Source of the DNA: Polaromonas sp047303325
GTDB lineage: Bacteria > Pseudomonadota > Gammaproteobacteria > Burkholderiales > Burkholderiaceae_C
Direction of reading: 5' to 3'
NCBI RefSeq assembly: GCF_047303325.1
Contig: NZ_JBKBEX010000017.1
Location: forward strand, 43,206-107,205
DNA length: 64,000 nucleotides
Within the stretch, counting starts at the first letter, position 1, and the number at the start of each line of letters is the position of its first letter. The notes beneath the pieces were generated by a model. That model was not told the DNA's origin and searched no databases. It saw only the letters and a program-made list of their open reading frames with translations. This document shows positions 1 through 10,368 of the stretch, piece by piece. The translations under genes and the position numbers were made by a program.

Positions 1-323
1 ATGATTTTGTGGGCCTGGGTGAAGACAGCGCGCTGCAGCAGCACCTGGTGCTGCAGGCCGAACGCCTGGGGCTGCGCATGCGCACGCGCATACGGCTGCG
101 CAGCTTTGAGGCCGTGTGCCGCATGGTGGAGGCCGGTGTCGGCTTGGCCGTGGTGCCGGCCGTCGCGGCCGAGCGCCATGCGGGCGCGGGCAAACTGCGC
201 ATGCTCAAACTCACCGACGCCTGGGCCGACCGGCAACTGCTGATTTGCGCGCGCCGCTTCGACCAGTTGTCGCTGCCGGCGACCAAGCTGGTGGAGGCGC
301 TGTGCGCACCCCATAAGGAATAA
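1..323 (+). CDS. LysR-family transcriptional regulator, C-terminal part (cut by left edge)
   Basis: The reading frame is open from base 3, so the start lies outside the window; about 106 residues are visible. The segment with 'RTRIRLRSFEAVCRMVEAGVGLAVVPA' character (split here: RSFEAVCRMVEAG, VGLAVVPA) is the typical second half of a LysR effector-binding domain, where a loss-of-ligand loop is followed by the 'G-x-G-(I/L)-x-x-(L/V)-P' stretch. The end (DRQLLICARRFDQLSLPATKL) matches the usual closing helix. The DNA-binding half is not visible, so its target cannot be named. It stops 4 bases before a PPOX flavoprotein gene on the same strand and may be cotranscribed with it. Confidence 0.85.
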   Translation, partial: DFVGLGEDSALQQHLVLQAERLGLRMRTRIRLRSFEAVCRMVEAGVGLAVVPAVAAERHAGAGKLRMLKLTDAWADRQLLICARRFDQLSLPATKLVEALCAPHKE

Positions 324-327
324 AGTC

Positions 328-960
328 ATGCCCATGAACACCCAAGCCGACCCCCACACCATCACCAGCCTGCCGCAACTCGAGGCGCTGTTCGGCGCCG
401 TCGGCGAAGCCTCCTTCAAAAAAGAGGTGGACTATTTGCACCCGGCTTACCAGGCGCTGATCCAGGCCTCGCCTTTCGCGGTGCTCGCCACTTCGGGGCC
501 TGGCGGGCTGGACGCCTCGCCGCGCGGAGACCCGCCGGGCTTTGTCGCCATCCAGGACGACAAGACCCTGCTGCTGCCCGAGCGCCGCGGCAACAACCGC
601 ATCGACAGCCTGCGCAACCTGCTGGTCGACTCTCGGGTGGCCTTGCTGTTCCTGGTGCCCGGCGTCGGCGAGACGCTGCGCGTGAACGGCCGTGCCCGCA
701 TCACGGTCGCGCCCGAGATGCTGCAGCGCTTTGCCATGGAAGGCAAGCCGCCCCATTGCGTGCTGGTGATCAGCGTGGAATCGGTGTTCTTCCAGTGCGC
801 GCGGGCCCTGCAGCGCTCAAAGCTCTGGCAGGCCGCGCCGCCAAGCCGGCCCGATGTGCCCACACCGGGCGCCATGCTGCAGGCGCTGACGGCCGCCGCC
901 ATAGACGGCGAAAAGTACGACCGCGAGCTGCCGGCGCGGCAACAGTCCACACTCTACTGA
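328..960 (+). CDS. Pyridoxamine-phosphate-oxidase-like FMN flavoprotein
   Basis: This 210-residue protein resembles the PPOX-type FMN-binding split-barrel family, in particular the group that carries a PRGDPPGF motif (about residues 68-75) followed by a LLLPERRGNNRIDSLRNLL stretch that contacts FMN. These proteins are soluble oxidoreductases of mostly unknown substrate; true PdxH activity is not implied. An AAGGA sequence 8 bases upstream supports the ATG at 328, although an in-frame ATG at 334 is possible. Its TGA overlaps the ATG of the next gene, which points to translational coupling. The LysR gene just upstream may regulate it. Confidence 0.85.
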   Translation: MPMNTQADPHTITSLPQLEALFGAVGEASFKKEVDYLHPAYQALIQASPFAVLATSGPGGLDASPRGDPPGFVAIQDDKTLLLPERRGNNRIDSLRNLLVDSRVALLFLVPGVGETLRVNGRARITVAPEMLQRFAMEGKPPHCVLVISVESVFFQCARALQRSKLWQAAPPSRPDVPTPGAMLQALTAAAIDGEKYDRELPARQQSTLY

Positions 961-1607
961 TGGCACACACCACCCCCGAATCCATGGACCTGCTGGCCCG
1001 CTCCTGGCGGCGCTGCACCAGCGCGCTCGTGCCGCGCACCATCACCGGCAGCGTGTTTGACCAGCTGCTGGCGCGCTATTCAGAGCCGCACCGCCGGTAC
1101 CACACGCTGCAGCACCTCGCGGAATGCCTCGCGCATGTCGAGGCGGTCCGCCACCTGGCCGAACAACCGGGCGAAGTCGAGTTCGCGCTGTGGTTCCATG
1201 ACGGTATTTACGACACGCAGCGCCATGACAACGAACGGCAAAGCGCCGACTGGGCACGCGCCGTGCTGCAGGGCCATGGCGCGGTGCCGGCCGCCGTGCA
1301 GCGGATCGACGAATTGATCATGGCCACCTGCCACAGCGCGCTGCCGGTAACGCCCGATGCGCAGCTGCTGGTGGATATCGACCTGTCCATCCTGGGCGCC
1401 TTGCCCCCGCGTTTTGCCGAATACGAAGAACAGATACGGCAGGAATACGCTTTTGTGCCCGAGGACCTCTTTCGCCAGAAACGCGGCGAAATTCTTCGCG
1501 CCTTCCTCGCCCGGCCAGTGATTTACAGCACGCCGCATTTCCAGGCCGCGCTGGAAGCACGCGCACGGGGCAACCTGCGCCTGGCCATCGCCGGTATCAC
1601 CGGCTAG
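960..1607 (+). CDS. HD-domain metal-dependent phosphohydrolase-like protein
   Basis: A 215-residue soluble protein of the COG4339 type (predicted HD-superfamily phosphohydrolase). Visible signatures are RRYHTLQHLAEC near residue 45, WFHDGIYD near residue 80 (the HD pair) and a later DIDLSILG, the order expected in this family; the histidines and aspartates would bind metal. The substrate is unknown. The longer frame that begins at 756 lies inside the preceding gene and is rejected: the ATG at 960 overlaps the upstream TGA in an ATGA arrangement. It ends 15 bases from the convergent Crp/Fnr gene. Confidence 0.85.
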   Translation: MAHTTPESMDLLARSWRRCTSALVPRTITGSVFDQLLARYSEPHRRYHTLQHLAECLAHVEAVRHLAEQPGEVEFALWFHDGIYDTQRHDNERQSADWARAVLQGHGAVPAAVQRIDELIMATCHSALPVTPDAQLLVDIDLSILGALPPRFAEYEEQIRQEYAFVPEDLFRQKRGEILRAFLARPVIYSTPHFQAALEARARGNLRLAIAGITG

Positions 1608-1622
1608 CTCACCGGCCAGGGC

Positions 1623-2375
1623 TTACCTGCCAGGGTTGGTGCGCGCGGCCAGGCCCTCGTCCTTGCCCGCGAACACGCTGGAGCGCAGCGCCTCCAGGTC
1701 CAGCACGCGCAGGCCACCGTATTCGATGCGGATAAAACCCTGGTCCTGCAGGGCGCTGAGCGCCTCGTTCACGCGCTGGCGCGACAGGCCCACCAGGTAG
1801 GCCATCTCCTGCTGCGTGATGCGCAGCATCTGGCCCACTCCCGGGTAGAGCACCGGATTGAACAGCGCGGCCAGGCTGCGCGCCACGCGGATGTCGGGAT
1901 TGTTCATGCGGTCGATTTCGCGCGCGGCGATGAACTGGCCCAGGCGCTCGTTGAGCTGGTTCATCACAAAGCGGTTGAAACCAATGGAATGGTCCAGCAG
2001 CCAGTGGAAGGTGTCTATCGGCAAACCGGCCACCACACTTTTGCGCAGCGCCTGGATGTTGTAACGGTAGGGCTCGCGCTTGAGCGCCGTGCCTTCGCCA
2101 AACCAGCCGCCGGGCGGCAGACCGGCAAATGTCATGGTCATGCCCTGGGCGTTGTCGCTGCTCATCTTGAGCAGGCCTTCCACCACGCCGAACCAGTAGG
2201 TCACCGGCCTGCCGACACGGCAGACATAGTCGCCCGGCGCGGCGTCGCCGACCTGCAGCACCGCCACCGCGCGTGCGCGCTCATCCGGCAGCAGCAGGGG
2301 CAGCCAGGGAATGCCGCGCAGCTCGTCCGGCGTGGGCGCCCTGCGGCGCAGGTGAAGGGGTGACTCGGTGGCCAT
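1623..2375 (-). CDS. Crp/Fnr-family transcriptional regulator
   Basis: A 250-residue regulator counted from the ATG at 2375; a TTG at 2390 would add five residues. The N-terminal half is a cyclic-nucleotide-binding-like beta barrel (VGRPVTYWFGVVEGLLKMS, PGGWFGEGTALKREPYRYN). The C-terminal half is the winged helix, with QQEMAYLVGLSRQRVNEALSALQDQGFIRIEYGGLRVLDL carrying the recognition helix (SRQRVNEAL). The cysteines that bind FeS in true FNR are not seen, so it is more like the Crp or heme-free branches. It is divergent from the first Liv-type receptor gene with 178 bases between the starts, so it could control the uptake cluster; no clear operator was recognised. Confidence 0.9.
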   Translation of the reverse strand: MATESPLHLRRRAPTPDELRGIPWLPLLLPDERARAVAVLQVGDAAPGDYVCRVGRPVTYWFGVVEGLLKMSSDNAQGMTMTFAGLPPGGWFGEGTALKREPYRYNIQALRKSVVAGLPIDTFHWLLDHSIGFNRFVMNQLNERLGQFIAAREIDRMNNPDIRVARSLAALFNPVLYPGVGQMLRITQQEMAYLVGLSRQRVNEALSALQDQGFIRIEYGGLRVLDLEALRSSVFAGKDEGLAARTNPGR

Positions 2376-2553
2376 GCTCGCAATGTTCAAGCAAGAAAGA
2401 GGGTGGGTAGATCAGGGAAAGCCCGGGCGGGCGCAACCCTTGGATTGTCGTTGGGCAGACAGTTGGCCGCGCCTCCAAAGCATAGCATCGGCCTCGCGTA
2501 GACAGGCCGCCAAGAGCCCACCGCAATCCCATCACGACCAGGAGACACCCGCC

Positions 2554-3738
2554 ATGACAAGCCTTTTCACCGCCTCGAAAGCCGGCTTACCGCCGCCCGC
2601 TGATCACCTGACACGCCGCCGCATGCTGGGCGCGCTCGCGGCCATTCCCGCCGCCCTCTACGGTCCCGCGCGCGCGCAAGACAGCAGCCCGGTCCGCATC
2701 GCGCAATCCATCGCGCTGAGCGGCCCGCTGGGCGAGCTGGGCCAGGCCATGCACCAGAGCGCCAAGGCCTGCTTTGCCGGCATCAACGCCAGGGGCGGCG
2801 TGAACGGCCGGCCCATAGAGCTCACGGCGGCCGACGACGGCTACGACGTCAAGCGCGCGCTGGGCAACGTCAAGGGCTTTATCGACGACAAAAGCACATT
2901 CGCGCTCTTCAACTGCATGGGCACGCCCATGATCGAGGCCATGCTGCCGCAGGTGATCGACTCGGGCATGCCGTTTTTCGCGCCGTTTTCGGGCGCGCTG
3001 TCGGCACGGCCGGCCAACGCGCGCAATGTCTTTAACATACGCGCCAGCTACGCCGACGAGGCCGAGCAGCTGGTGCAGCACCTGGCCACCATCGGCATAC
3101 GGCGCATCGCCATCGTCTACCAGAACAACTCCTTCGGCAAGGAAGTCTTCGACGCCACCCAGCGCTCCATGGCCAAGCACAAGCTGGAGGCGACCGCGAC
3201 GGTCACCGTGGAAAACAACGCCTCGGACGCCGGCCCCGCGGCCGAAAAAATCGCGGCCTCCAACCCCGAAGCCGTGCTGGTGGGCCTGGCCGGCAAGCCG
3301 ACCATCGATTTCGTGAAAGCCATACGCGCGCAGCGCAAGGGGCTGTCGCTGTATGCGCTGTCCATCATGGGCGCGGCCGCCACGCTCAAGGCCATGGGCG
3401 AGGACGCCACCGGCATCGCGGTCTCGCAGGTGGTGCCGCTGCCGGGCAACACCGTGGTGCCCATGGTGCGTGAATTCCAGCAGGCCTGGAAGGCCGCCGG
3501 CGTGGCGCTGGAGCCTTCGCACCTGGCGCTGGAGGGCTATATCAATGCCCGCGTGTTCGCCGAGGCGCTGCGCCGCGCCGGCAAAAACCCGACGCGCGCC
3601 GCCTTCATCGACAGCACCTGGAATTTGAAGCGCTACGACCTGGGCGGCTTTGAAGTGAGCTTCAGCGATTCGGCCCGCAACGCCTCGCGCTTCGTGGAAC
3701 TGACCATGGTTTCGCGCGACGGGCGCTTTATCCGATAA
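2554..3738 (+). CDS. Branched-chain amino acid/organic acid ABC transporter substrate-binding protein (Liv type)
   Basis: A 394-residue periplasmic binding protein of the Peripla_BP_6 family. The leader carries TRRRMLGALAAIPAALYGPARA, a twin-arginine-like motif followed by a hydrophobic stretch and an ARA cleavage site. The mature part opens with VRIAQSIALSGPLGELGQA and has the family motifs FAGINARGGVNGRPIEL and VYQNNSFGKEVF. The ATG at 2554 with an AGGAG 9 bases upstream is preferred; the frame is open to 2368 but without supporting signals. Family members deliver amino acids, amides or aromatic/aliphatic acids to a LivHMGF complex. It precedes the acyl-CoA synthetase and livGHM genes, so it is one of two candidate receptors for that transporter. 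Confidence 0.9.
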   Translation: MTSLFTASKAGLPPPADHLTRRRMLGALAAIPAALYGPARAQDSSPVRIAQSIALSGPLGELGQAMHQSAKACFAGINARGGVNGRPIELTAADDGYDVKRALGNVKGFIDDKSTFALFNCMGTPMIEAMLPQVIDSGMPFFAPFSGALSARPANARNVFNIRASYADEAEQLVQHLATIGIRRIAIVYQNNSFGKEVFDATQRSMAKHKLEATATVTVENNASDAGPAAEKIAASNPEAVLVGLAGKPTIDFVKAIRAQRKGLSLYALSIMGAAATLKAMGEDATGIAVSQVVPLPGNTVVPMVREFQQAWKAAGVALEPSHLALEGYINARVFAEALRRAGKNPTRAAFIDSTWNLKRYDLGGFEVSFSDSARNASRFVELTMVSRDGRFIR

Positions 3739-3882
3739 ACCGGCCGGACCCCGGGGACACCCCAGTAGGACTTACCCGGAAATTGTCGTCGCAATGACAC
3801 CATAGCGTCAAAGCCGGTCCTACTATTCGCCCCATACCAGCGGTTTTCCTGAAAAACCGCGCACAACGGAGACAAGAAGCGA

Positions 3883-5825
<1,943 letters not shown>

Positions 5826-5829
<4 letters not shown>

Positions 5830-6608
5830 GCAAGAAAATCGGCGACGTCATCCTGGACGTCAAAAATATCTCCCTCAGCTTCGGCGGCGTGAAGGCGCTG
5901 TCGGACATCTCCTTCAATGTGAAGGAGCATGAAATACGCGCCATCATCGGCCCCAACGGCGCCGGCAAAAGCTCCATGCTCAACTGCATCAACGGCGTGT
6001 ATGCGCCGCAGCAGGGCTCCATCACCTTTCGCGGCCAGACCTTCAAGCACATGAACAGCCACCAGGTGGCCGTGATGGGCGTGGCGCGCACCTTCCAGAA
6101 CCTGGCGCTGTTCAAGGGCATGAGCGTGCTCGACAACATCATGTCGGGCCGCAACCTCAAGATCAAAAGCAACCTGCTGCTGCAGGCCCTGCGCATAGGC
6201 CCGGCCGAAAAAGAAGAAATCATGCACCGCGAGGCGGTCGAAAAAATCATCGACTTCCTGGAAATCCAGGCCTACCGCAAGACGCCCGTAGGGCAGCTGC
6301 CCTACGGCCTGCAAAAACGCGTGGACCTGGGCCGCGCCCTGGCCATGGAGCCGCAGGTGCTGCTGCTCGACGAACCCATGGCCGGCATGAACGTCGAGGA
6401 AAAACAGGACATGTGCCGATTTGTGCTCGACGTCAACGACGAGTTCGGCACCACCGTGGTCCTGATCGAGCACGACATGGGCGTGGTCATGGACATCTCC
6501 GACCGCGTGGTCGTGCTCGACTACGGCAAAAAAATCGGCGACGGCACCCCTGACGAAGTCCGCAACAACGAAGACGTGATCCGGGCCTACCTCGGAACCA
6601 GCCACTGA
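5826..6608 (+). CDS. livG: Branched-chain-type ABC transporter ATP-binding protein LivG
   Basis: A 260-residue ATPase of the HAAT (Liv) importer family. Walker A is GPNGAGKSS (about residues 41-49), the Q-loop segment is GVARTFQNLALF, the signature region is a LivG-style LPYGLQKRVDLGRAL and Walker B is VLLLDEPMAGM. The C-terminus VRNNEDVIRAYLG is diagnostic for LivG/LivF. It overlaps the synthetase gene by 4 bases. It would form the cytoplasmic motor with LivF (10369) under the LivH/LivM membrane pair. Confidence 0.95.
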
Positions 6609-6609
6609 C

Positions 6610-6762
6610 ATGTACAACAAAACTCAGACCACTTTAGATCGCCCCGTCTTTTCCAGCGGCCGCAGCGGAACTGGCTTTGCCAGGCCGCAAGCGGCGTCCC
6701 CCGGAGGGGGAGAGGCCGCTACGCGAAGCGAGTCGGCAACAGGGGGGAACCCAAAATGCTAG
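6610..6762 (+). CDS. Possible 50-residue small ORF spanning the livG-livH gap
   Basis: An ATG 1 base after the livG stop opens a 50-codon frame that runs through the whole gap, including a GC-rich intergenic repeat, and ends with a TAG inside the first codons of livH. The product starts MYNKTQTTLDRPVF and then becomes low-complexity from the repeat (SPGGGEA). No family is recognised. If translated, its termination at the livH start could couple livH translation to livG. It may equally be chance read-through of a mobile repeat, since no good Shine-Dalgarno site is seen. Confidence 0.2.
   Translation: MYNKTQTTLDRPVFSSGRSGTGFARPQAASPGGGEAATRSESATGGNPKC
6655..6752 (+). repeat. GC-rich intergenic repeat, copy A
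   Basis: The segment contains GGAACTGGCTTTGCCAGGCC followed by a CCCCCGGAGGGGG self-complementary block and a CTACGCGAAGCGAG hairpin. The same ordered blocks occur near 26005 (same orientation) and, inverted, near 11190 and 12590. Repeats of this build are frequent between genes in Comamonadaceae; they can fold into strong RNA hairpins. This copy sits inside the liv operon. Confidence 0.7.
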
Positions 6763-7688
6763 GTTCGTTCCTGGAAACCATCATCGGCGGCCTGATGTCG
6801 GGCATGCTGTACTCGCTGGTCGCGCTGGGCTTTGTGCTGATCTACAAGGCCTCGGGCGTCTTTAACTTCGCACAGGGCGCCATGGTGCTGTTCGCGGCGC
6901 TGGCCATGGCGCGCTTTTCCGAATGGATTCCGCAGTGGACCGGCCTGGACAGCAAGTTCATCAACAACGCGCTGGCCTTCGCGGCCGCGCTGGCCATCAT
7001 GGTGGTGATCGCCTGGCTGATCGAAAAACTGGTGCTCGGCAAACTCGTGAACCAGGAAGGCGTCGCGCTGCTGATGGCGACCCTGGGCATCTCGTATTTC
7101 CTGGACGGCTTCGGCCAGACCATCTTCGGCTCCAGCATCTACAAGATCGACGTGGGCATGCCCAAGGACCCGATCTTCCTGCTCGAAAGCGTGTTCCAGG
7201 GCGGCCTGCTGGTGAACCAGGAAGACCTGGTCGCCGCGCTGATCGCCACCGCCCTGGTGGCGGCGCTGGCCGCCTTCTTCCAGTACACCGGCACCGGCCG
7301 CGCGCTGCGCGCCGTGGCCGACGACCACCAGGCCGCGCAATCCATAGGCATACCGCTGAACCGCATCTGGGTCATCGTCTGGAGCGTCGCGGGTTTTGTG
7401 GCCCTGGTGTCCGGCGTGATCTGGGGCAGCAAGCTGGGCGTGCAGTTTTCGCTGTCGGTGCTGGCGCTCAAGGCCCTGCCGCTGGTGATCCTGGGCGGCC
7501 TGACCTCGGTGCCCGGCGCGATTGTGGGCGGCCTGATCCTGGGCGTGGGCGAAAAACTCGCCGAAGTGTTTATCGGACCCTACGTCGGTGGCGGTATCGA
7601 GATCTGGTTTGCCTATGTCCTCGCGCTGTGTGTCCTTCTGGTCAGGCCACAAGGATTGTTTGGCGAGAAGATCATTGACCGTATTTAA
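6756..7688 (+). CDS. livH: Branched-chain-type ABC transporter permease LivH
   Basis: A 310-residue integral inner-membrane protein with about eight hydrophobic segments, opening with FLETIIGGLMSGMLYSLVALG and YKASGVFNFAQGAMVL, which are signatures of LivH permeases. The conserved cytoplasmic stretch GTGRALRAVADDHQAAQSIG (near residues 184-203), which docks on the ATPases, and GGLTSVPGAIVGGLILG near the end are present. It pairs with LivM (7714) to make the channel. Confidence 0.95.
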   Translation: MLGSFLETIIGGLMSGMLYSLVALGFVLIYKASGVFNFAQGAMVLFAALAMARFSEWIPQWTGLDSKFINNALAFAAALAIMVVIAWLIEKLVLGKLVNQEGVALLMATLGISYFLDGFGQTIFGSSIYKIDVGMPKDPIFLLESVFQGGLLVNQEDLVAALIATALVAALAAFFQYTGTGRALRAVADDHQAAQSIGIPLNRIWVIVWSVAGFVALVSGVIWGSKLGVQFSLSVLALKALPLVILGGLTSVPGAIVGGLILGVGEKLAEVFIGPYVGGGIEIWFAYVLALCVLLVRPQGLFGEKIIDRI

Positions 7689-7713
7689 AGCCGCTACTAC
7701 CTAAAGAAAAACC

Positions 7714-8790
7714 ATGTTCTACAGAGAAAACGGCCAGTTCAAAACCAGCTACCGGTCCGACCAGCAGATTTTCCCCATCCTGCAGGACCGCATCGCCATA
7801 GGCCTGCTGCTGGCCTTTGCCTTTGTCGCCGTGCCCCTGCTGGCCAGCGACTATTTGTTCCGCGCCATCCTGATTCCTTTCCTGGTCTTTTCGCTGGCGG
7901 CGGTCGGGGTCAACATCCTGGTCGGCTACTGCGGGCAGATCTCGCTGGGCTCGGGCGCCTTTATGGCGGTGGGCGCTTACGGCGCCTACAACTTCTTTGT
8001 ACGCATCCCCGGCATGCCGCTGATTCCGGCGCTGATTCTGGGCGGCCTGTGCGCCATGCTGTTCGGCATCCTGTTCGGGCTGCCCAGCCTGCGCGTCAAG
8101 GGCCTGTACCTGGCGGTGACCACGCTGGCCGCGCAGTTCTTCAGCGACTGGATGTTCCTGCGCATCAAGTGGTTCACCATGGACACGCCCTCGGGTTCGG
8201 TGTCGGTGTCCAACCTGCAGGTCTTCGGCCTGCCGATTGAAAGCGCCGTCAGCAAATACCTGTTCTGCCTGGCCATCGTGGTGGTGATCACCCTGCTGGC
8301 CAAAAACCTGGTGCGCAGCGCCATAGGCCGCGAGTGGATGGCGATTCGCGACATGGACGTGGCCGCCGCGGTCATCGGCATACGCCCCATGTACGCCAAG
8401 CTCAGCGCCTTCGCGATCAGCTCTTTCATCATCGGCATCGCCGGCGGACTCTGGGCTTTTATCTACCTGGGCGCCTGGGAGCCCGCCGCCTTCTCGGTGG
8501 ACTATTCCTTCCGCCTGCTGTTCATGGTGATCATCGGCGGCATGGGCGCCATCATGGGCAGCTTCTTCGGCGCCGCCTTTATCGTGGTGCTGCCGATTGT
8601 GCTGAGCCAACTGCTGCCGGTGCTGGCCGGCTGGCTGGGCATCTCGATTTCCACCGCGGGTGTCTCGCACGCGGAACTGATGATTTTCGGCGGGCTGATT
8701 GTGTGGTTTTTGATTGTCGAGCCGCACGGGCTGGCCAAGCTGTGGGCCGTGGGCAAGCAGAAATTGCGGCTATGGCCATTTCCTCATTAA
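7714..8790 (+). CDS. livM: Branched-chain-type ABC transporter permease LivM
   Basis: A 358-residue inner-membrane permease. The N-terminus is hydrophilic (about 25 residues) and is followed by many membrane spans. Motifs typical of LivM are present: GVNILVGYCGQISLGSGAFMAVGAYGAY is visible as VNILVGYCGQISLG and AFMAVGAYGAY, then GLPSLRVKGLYLAVTTLAAQ in part, the docking segment GREWMAIRDMDVAA, and IGGMGAIMGSFFGA near the C-terminus. It lies 25 bases after livH. Confidence 0.95.
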   Translation: MFYRENGQFKTSYRSDQQIFPILQDRIAIGLLLAFAFVAVPLLASDYLFRAILIPFLVFSLAAVGVNILVGYCGQISLGSGAFMAVGAYGAYNFFVRIPGMPLIPALILGGLCAMLFGILFGLPSLRVKGLYLAVTTLAAQFFSDWMFLRIKWFTMDTPSGSVSVSNLQVFGLPIESAVSKYLFCLAIVVVITLLAKNLVRSAIGREWMAIRDMDVAAAVIGIRPMYAKLSAFAISSFIIGIAGGLWAFIYLGAWEPAAFSVDYSFRLLFMVIIGGMGAIMGSFFGAAFIVVLPIVLSQLLPVLAGWLGISISTAGVSHAELMIFGGLIVWFLIVEPHGLAKLWAVGKQKLRLWPFPH

Positions 8791-8916
8791 GGCCTTCCGG
8801 TGCGCCGGCCCTAGGGTTAAGGATTACTCGAAATCACCAATGCGCAATGGATGGTTAGGTCGTTTACTGAGGTGCCCCTTTTTTCACGGTGTTTATAAAT
8901 TTTCCAGGAGACAACA

Positions 8917-10251
8917 ATGAAGATTCGTAATGTGATGTTGGCGGTGGCAATCCTCGCCACCGGCGCTTCGTCCCTTGTGACGACCAGCGCATTCGCCCAG
9001 GCCAAGGAGCAGTTCTTTCCGGTGCTGTCCTACCGCACCGGGCCTTACGCGCCCAACGGCGTGCCCTGGGCCAACGGCTATGTGGACTACCTCAAGCTGG
9101 TCAACGCGCGCGGCGGCATCAACGGCGTGAAGATCTCGTTCGAGGAATGCGAAACCGGCTACGACACCGCGCGCAGCGTGGAATGCTATGAGCGCCTGAA
9201 GGGCAAGAACGGCGGCGCCACCCTGGTGCAGCCGCTGTCCACCGGCGCCACCTTCGCCATCACCGAAAAAGCCCCGATCGACAAGATCCCGGTGGTGACC
9301 GTGGGCTACGGCCGCAGCGAAAGCGCGGACGGCTCCATCTTCAAGTGGAACTTCCCGATCGCCGGCACCTACTGGGTCGCCGCCGACGCCATCCTCCAGG
9401 CCATCGCCAAGAAGGAAGGCGGCTTCGACAAGCTCAAGGGCAAGCGCATCGCGCTGGTCTACCACGACTCCCCCTTCGGCAAGGAGCCGATTCCGCTGAT
9501 GCAGGAGCGCGCCGCCATGCACGGCTTCACGCTGCAGCTGCTGCCCGTGACCGCGCCCGGCGTGGAGCAGAAAGCCACCTGGCTGCAGATCCGCCAGTCG
9601 CGCCCCGACTACGTGGCGCTGTGGGGCTGGGGCATCATGAACACCACGGCCATCAAGGAAGCGCAAGCCACCGGCTACCCGCGCGAGAAGATGTACGGCG
9701 TGTGGTGGGCCGGCGCCGAGCCTGATGTGAAAGACGTGGCCGAAGGCGCCAAGGGCTACAACGCCGTGACCATGCAGCACGGCGCAGAGCCCAACTCCAA
9801 GCTGGCCAAGGACATGCTGACCCTGGTGCACGGCAAGGGCCAGGGCACGGGCCCGAAAGAAGAAGTCGGCCAGGTGCTCTACATGCGCGGTGCCATGAGC
9901 GCCATGCTGGGCGTGGAAGGCCTGCGCGCCGCGCAGGAGCGCTTCGGCAAGGGAAAAATCATGACGGGTGAACAGGTCCGCTGGGGCCTGGAAAACCTGA
10001 ACCTGACCCAGGCCAAGCTGGACGCGCTGGGTTTTGCCGGCGTGATGCGGCCCATCAGCACCTCCTGCACCGACCACATGGGCTCGGCCTGGGCGCGCAT
10101 CCACACCTGGGACGGCAAGGAGTGGAAGTTCACCTCCGACTGGCTGCAGGCCGACGAACAGGTGATCAAGCCCCTGGTCAAGGCCACGGCCGCCAAGTAC
10201 GCGACCGAGAAAAAACTGACGGCGCGCACACCGGCCGATTGCCAATCCTGA
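8917..10251 (+). CDS. Liv-type ABC transporter substrate-binding protein
   Basis: A 444-residue periplasmic receptor. A Sec signal peptide is clear (MKIRNVMLAVAILATGASS to SAFAQA, cleavage near residue 29). The mature protein begins QFFPVLSYRTGPYAPNG and contains VNARGGINGVKISFEECETGYD and VYHDSPFGKEPIPLM, which fit the Peripla_BP_6 fold. Compared with classical LivK it is longer and belongs to the group clustered with AMP-ligases, thought to bind aromatic or other organic acids; the ligand is not readable from sequence. An AGGAG lies 8-9 bases before the ATG. It is the second receptor in the cluster, beside the one at 2554. Confidence 0.93.
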   Translation: MKIRNVMLAVAILATGASSLVTTSAFAQAKEQFFPVLSYRTGPYAPNGVPWANGYVDYLKLVNARGGINGVKISFEECETGYDTARSVECYERLKGKNGGATLVQPLSTGATFAITEKAPIDKIPVVTVGYGRSESADGSIFKWNFPIAGTYWVAADAILQAIAKKEGGFDKLKGKRIALVYHDSPFGKEPIPLMQERAAMHGFTLQLLPVTAPGVEQKATWLQIRQSRPDYVALWGWGIMNTTAIKEAQATGYPREKMYGVWWAGAEPDVKDVAEGAKGYNAVTMQHGAEPNSKLAKDMLTLVHGKGQGTGPKEEVGQVLYMRGAMSAMLGVEGLRAAQERFGKGKIMTGEQVRWGLENLNLTQAKLDALGFAGVMRPISTSCTDHMGSAWARIHTWDGKEWKFTSDWLQADEQVIKPLVKATAAKYATEKKLTARTPADCQS

Positions 10252-10267
10252 TAGTGGCTTGACCACC

Positions 10268-10342
10268 CCTCCCGCCGCGGCGGGAGGCGGCGGCTCCCCG
10301 GAGCCGTCAATTGAAAGGGCCGGTGGCACGGCTTTTTCAATT
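10268..10342 (+). other. Three consecutive hairpins between the receptor gene and livF
   Basis: Three inverted repeats follow one another: a perfect 20-bp palindrome at 10268-10287 (CCTCCCGCCGCGGCGGGAGG), a 7-bp stem with a 2-base loop at 10291-10306 (CGGCTCC/GGAGCCG), and 14-base arms with two mismatches at 10309-10322 and 10329-10342, the last containing TTTTT. The third could be a weak intrinsic terminator or a stabilising 3' end for the highly expressed receptor transcript, with read-through into livF. Confidence 0.6.
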
Positions 10343-10368
10343 GGCTTCACCGACACGGACACACAACA

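Noticed and set aside
756..959. N-terminal extension of the HD protein inside the PPOX gene
   Set aside because: It overlaps a well-supported gene in another frame; the ATG at 960 is coupled to the PPOX stop and gives the family start.
8893..10362. 489-codon minus-strand frame opposite the receptor gene
   Set aside because: It is the antisense shadow of a clear Liv-type receptor; its sequence is rich in His/Gly/Ala/Val from GC-rich codons and has no family pattern.
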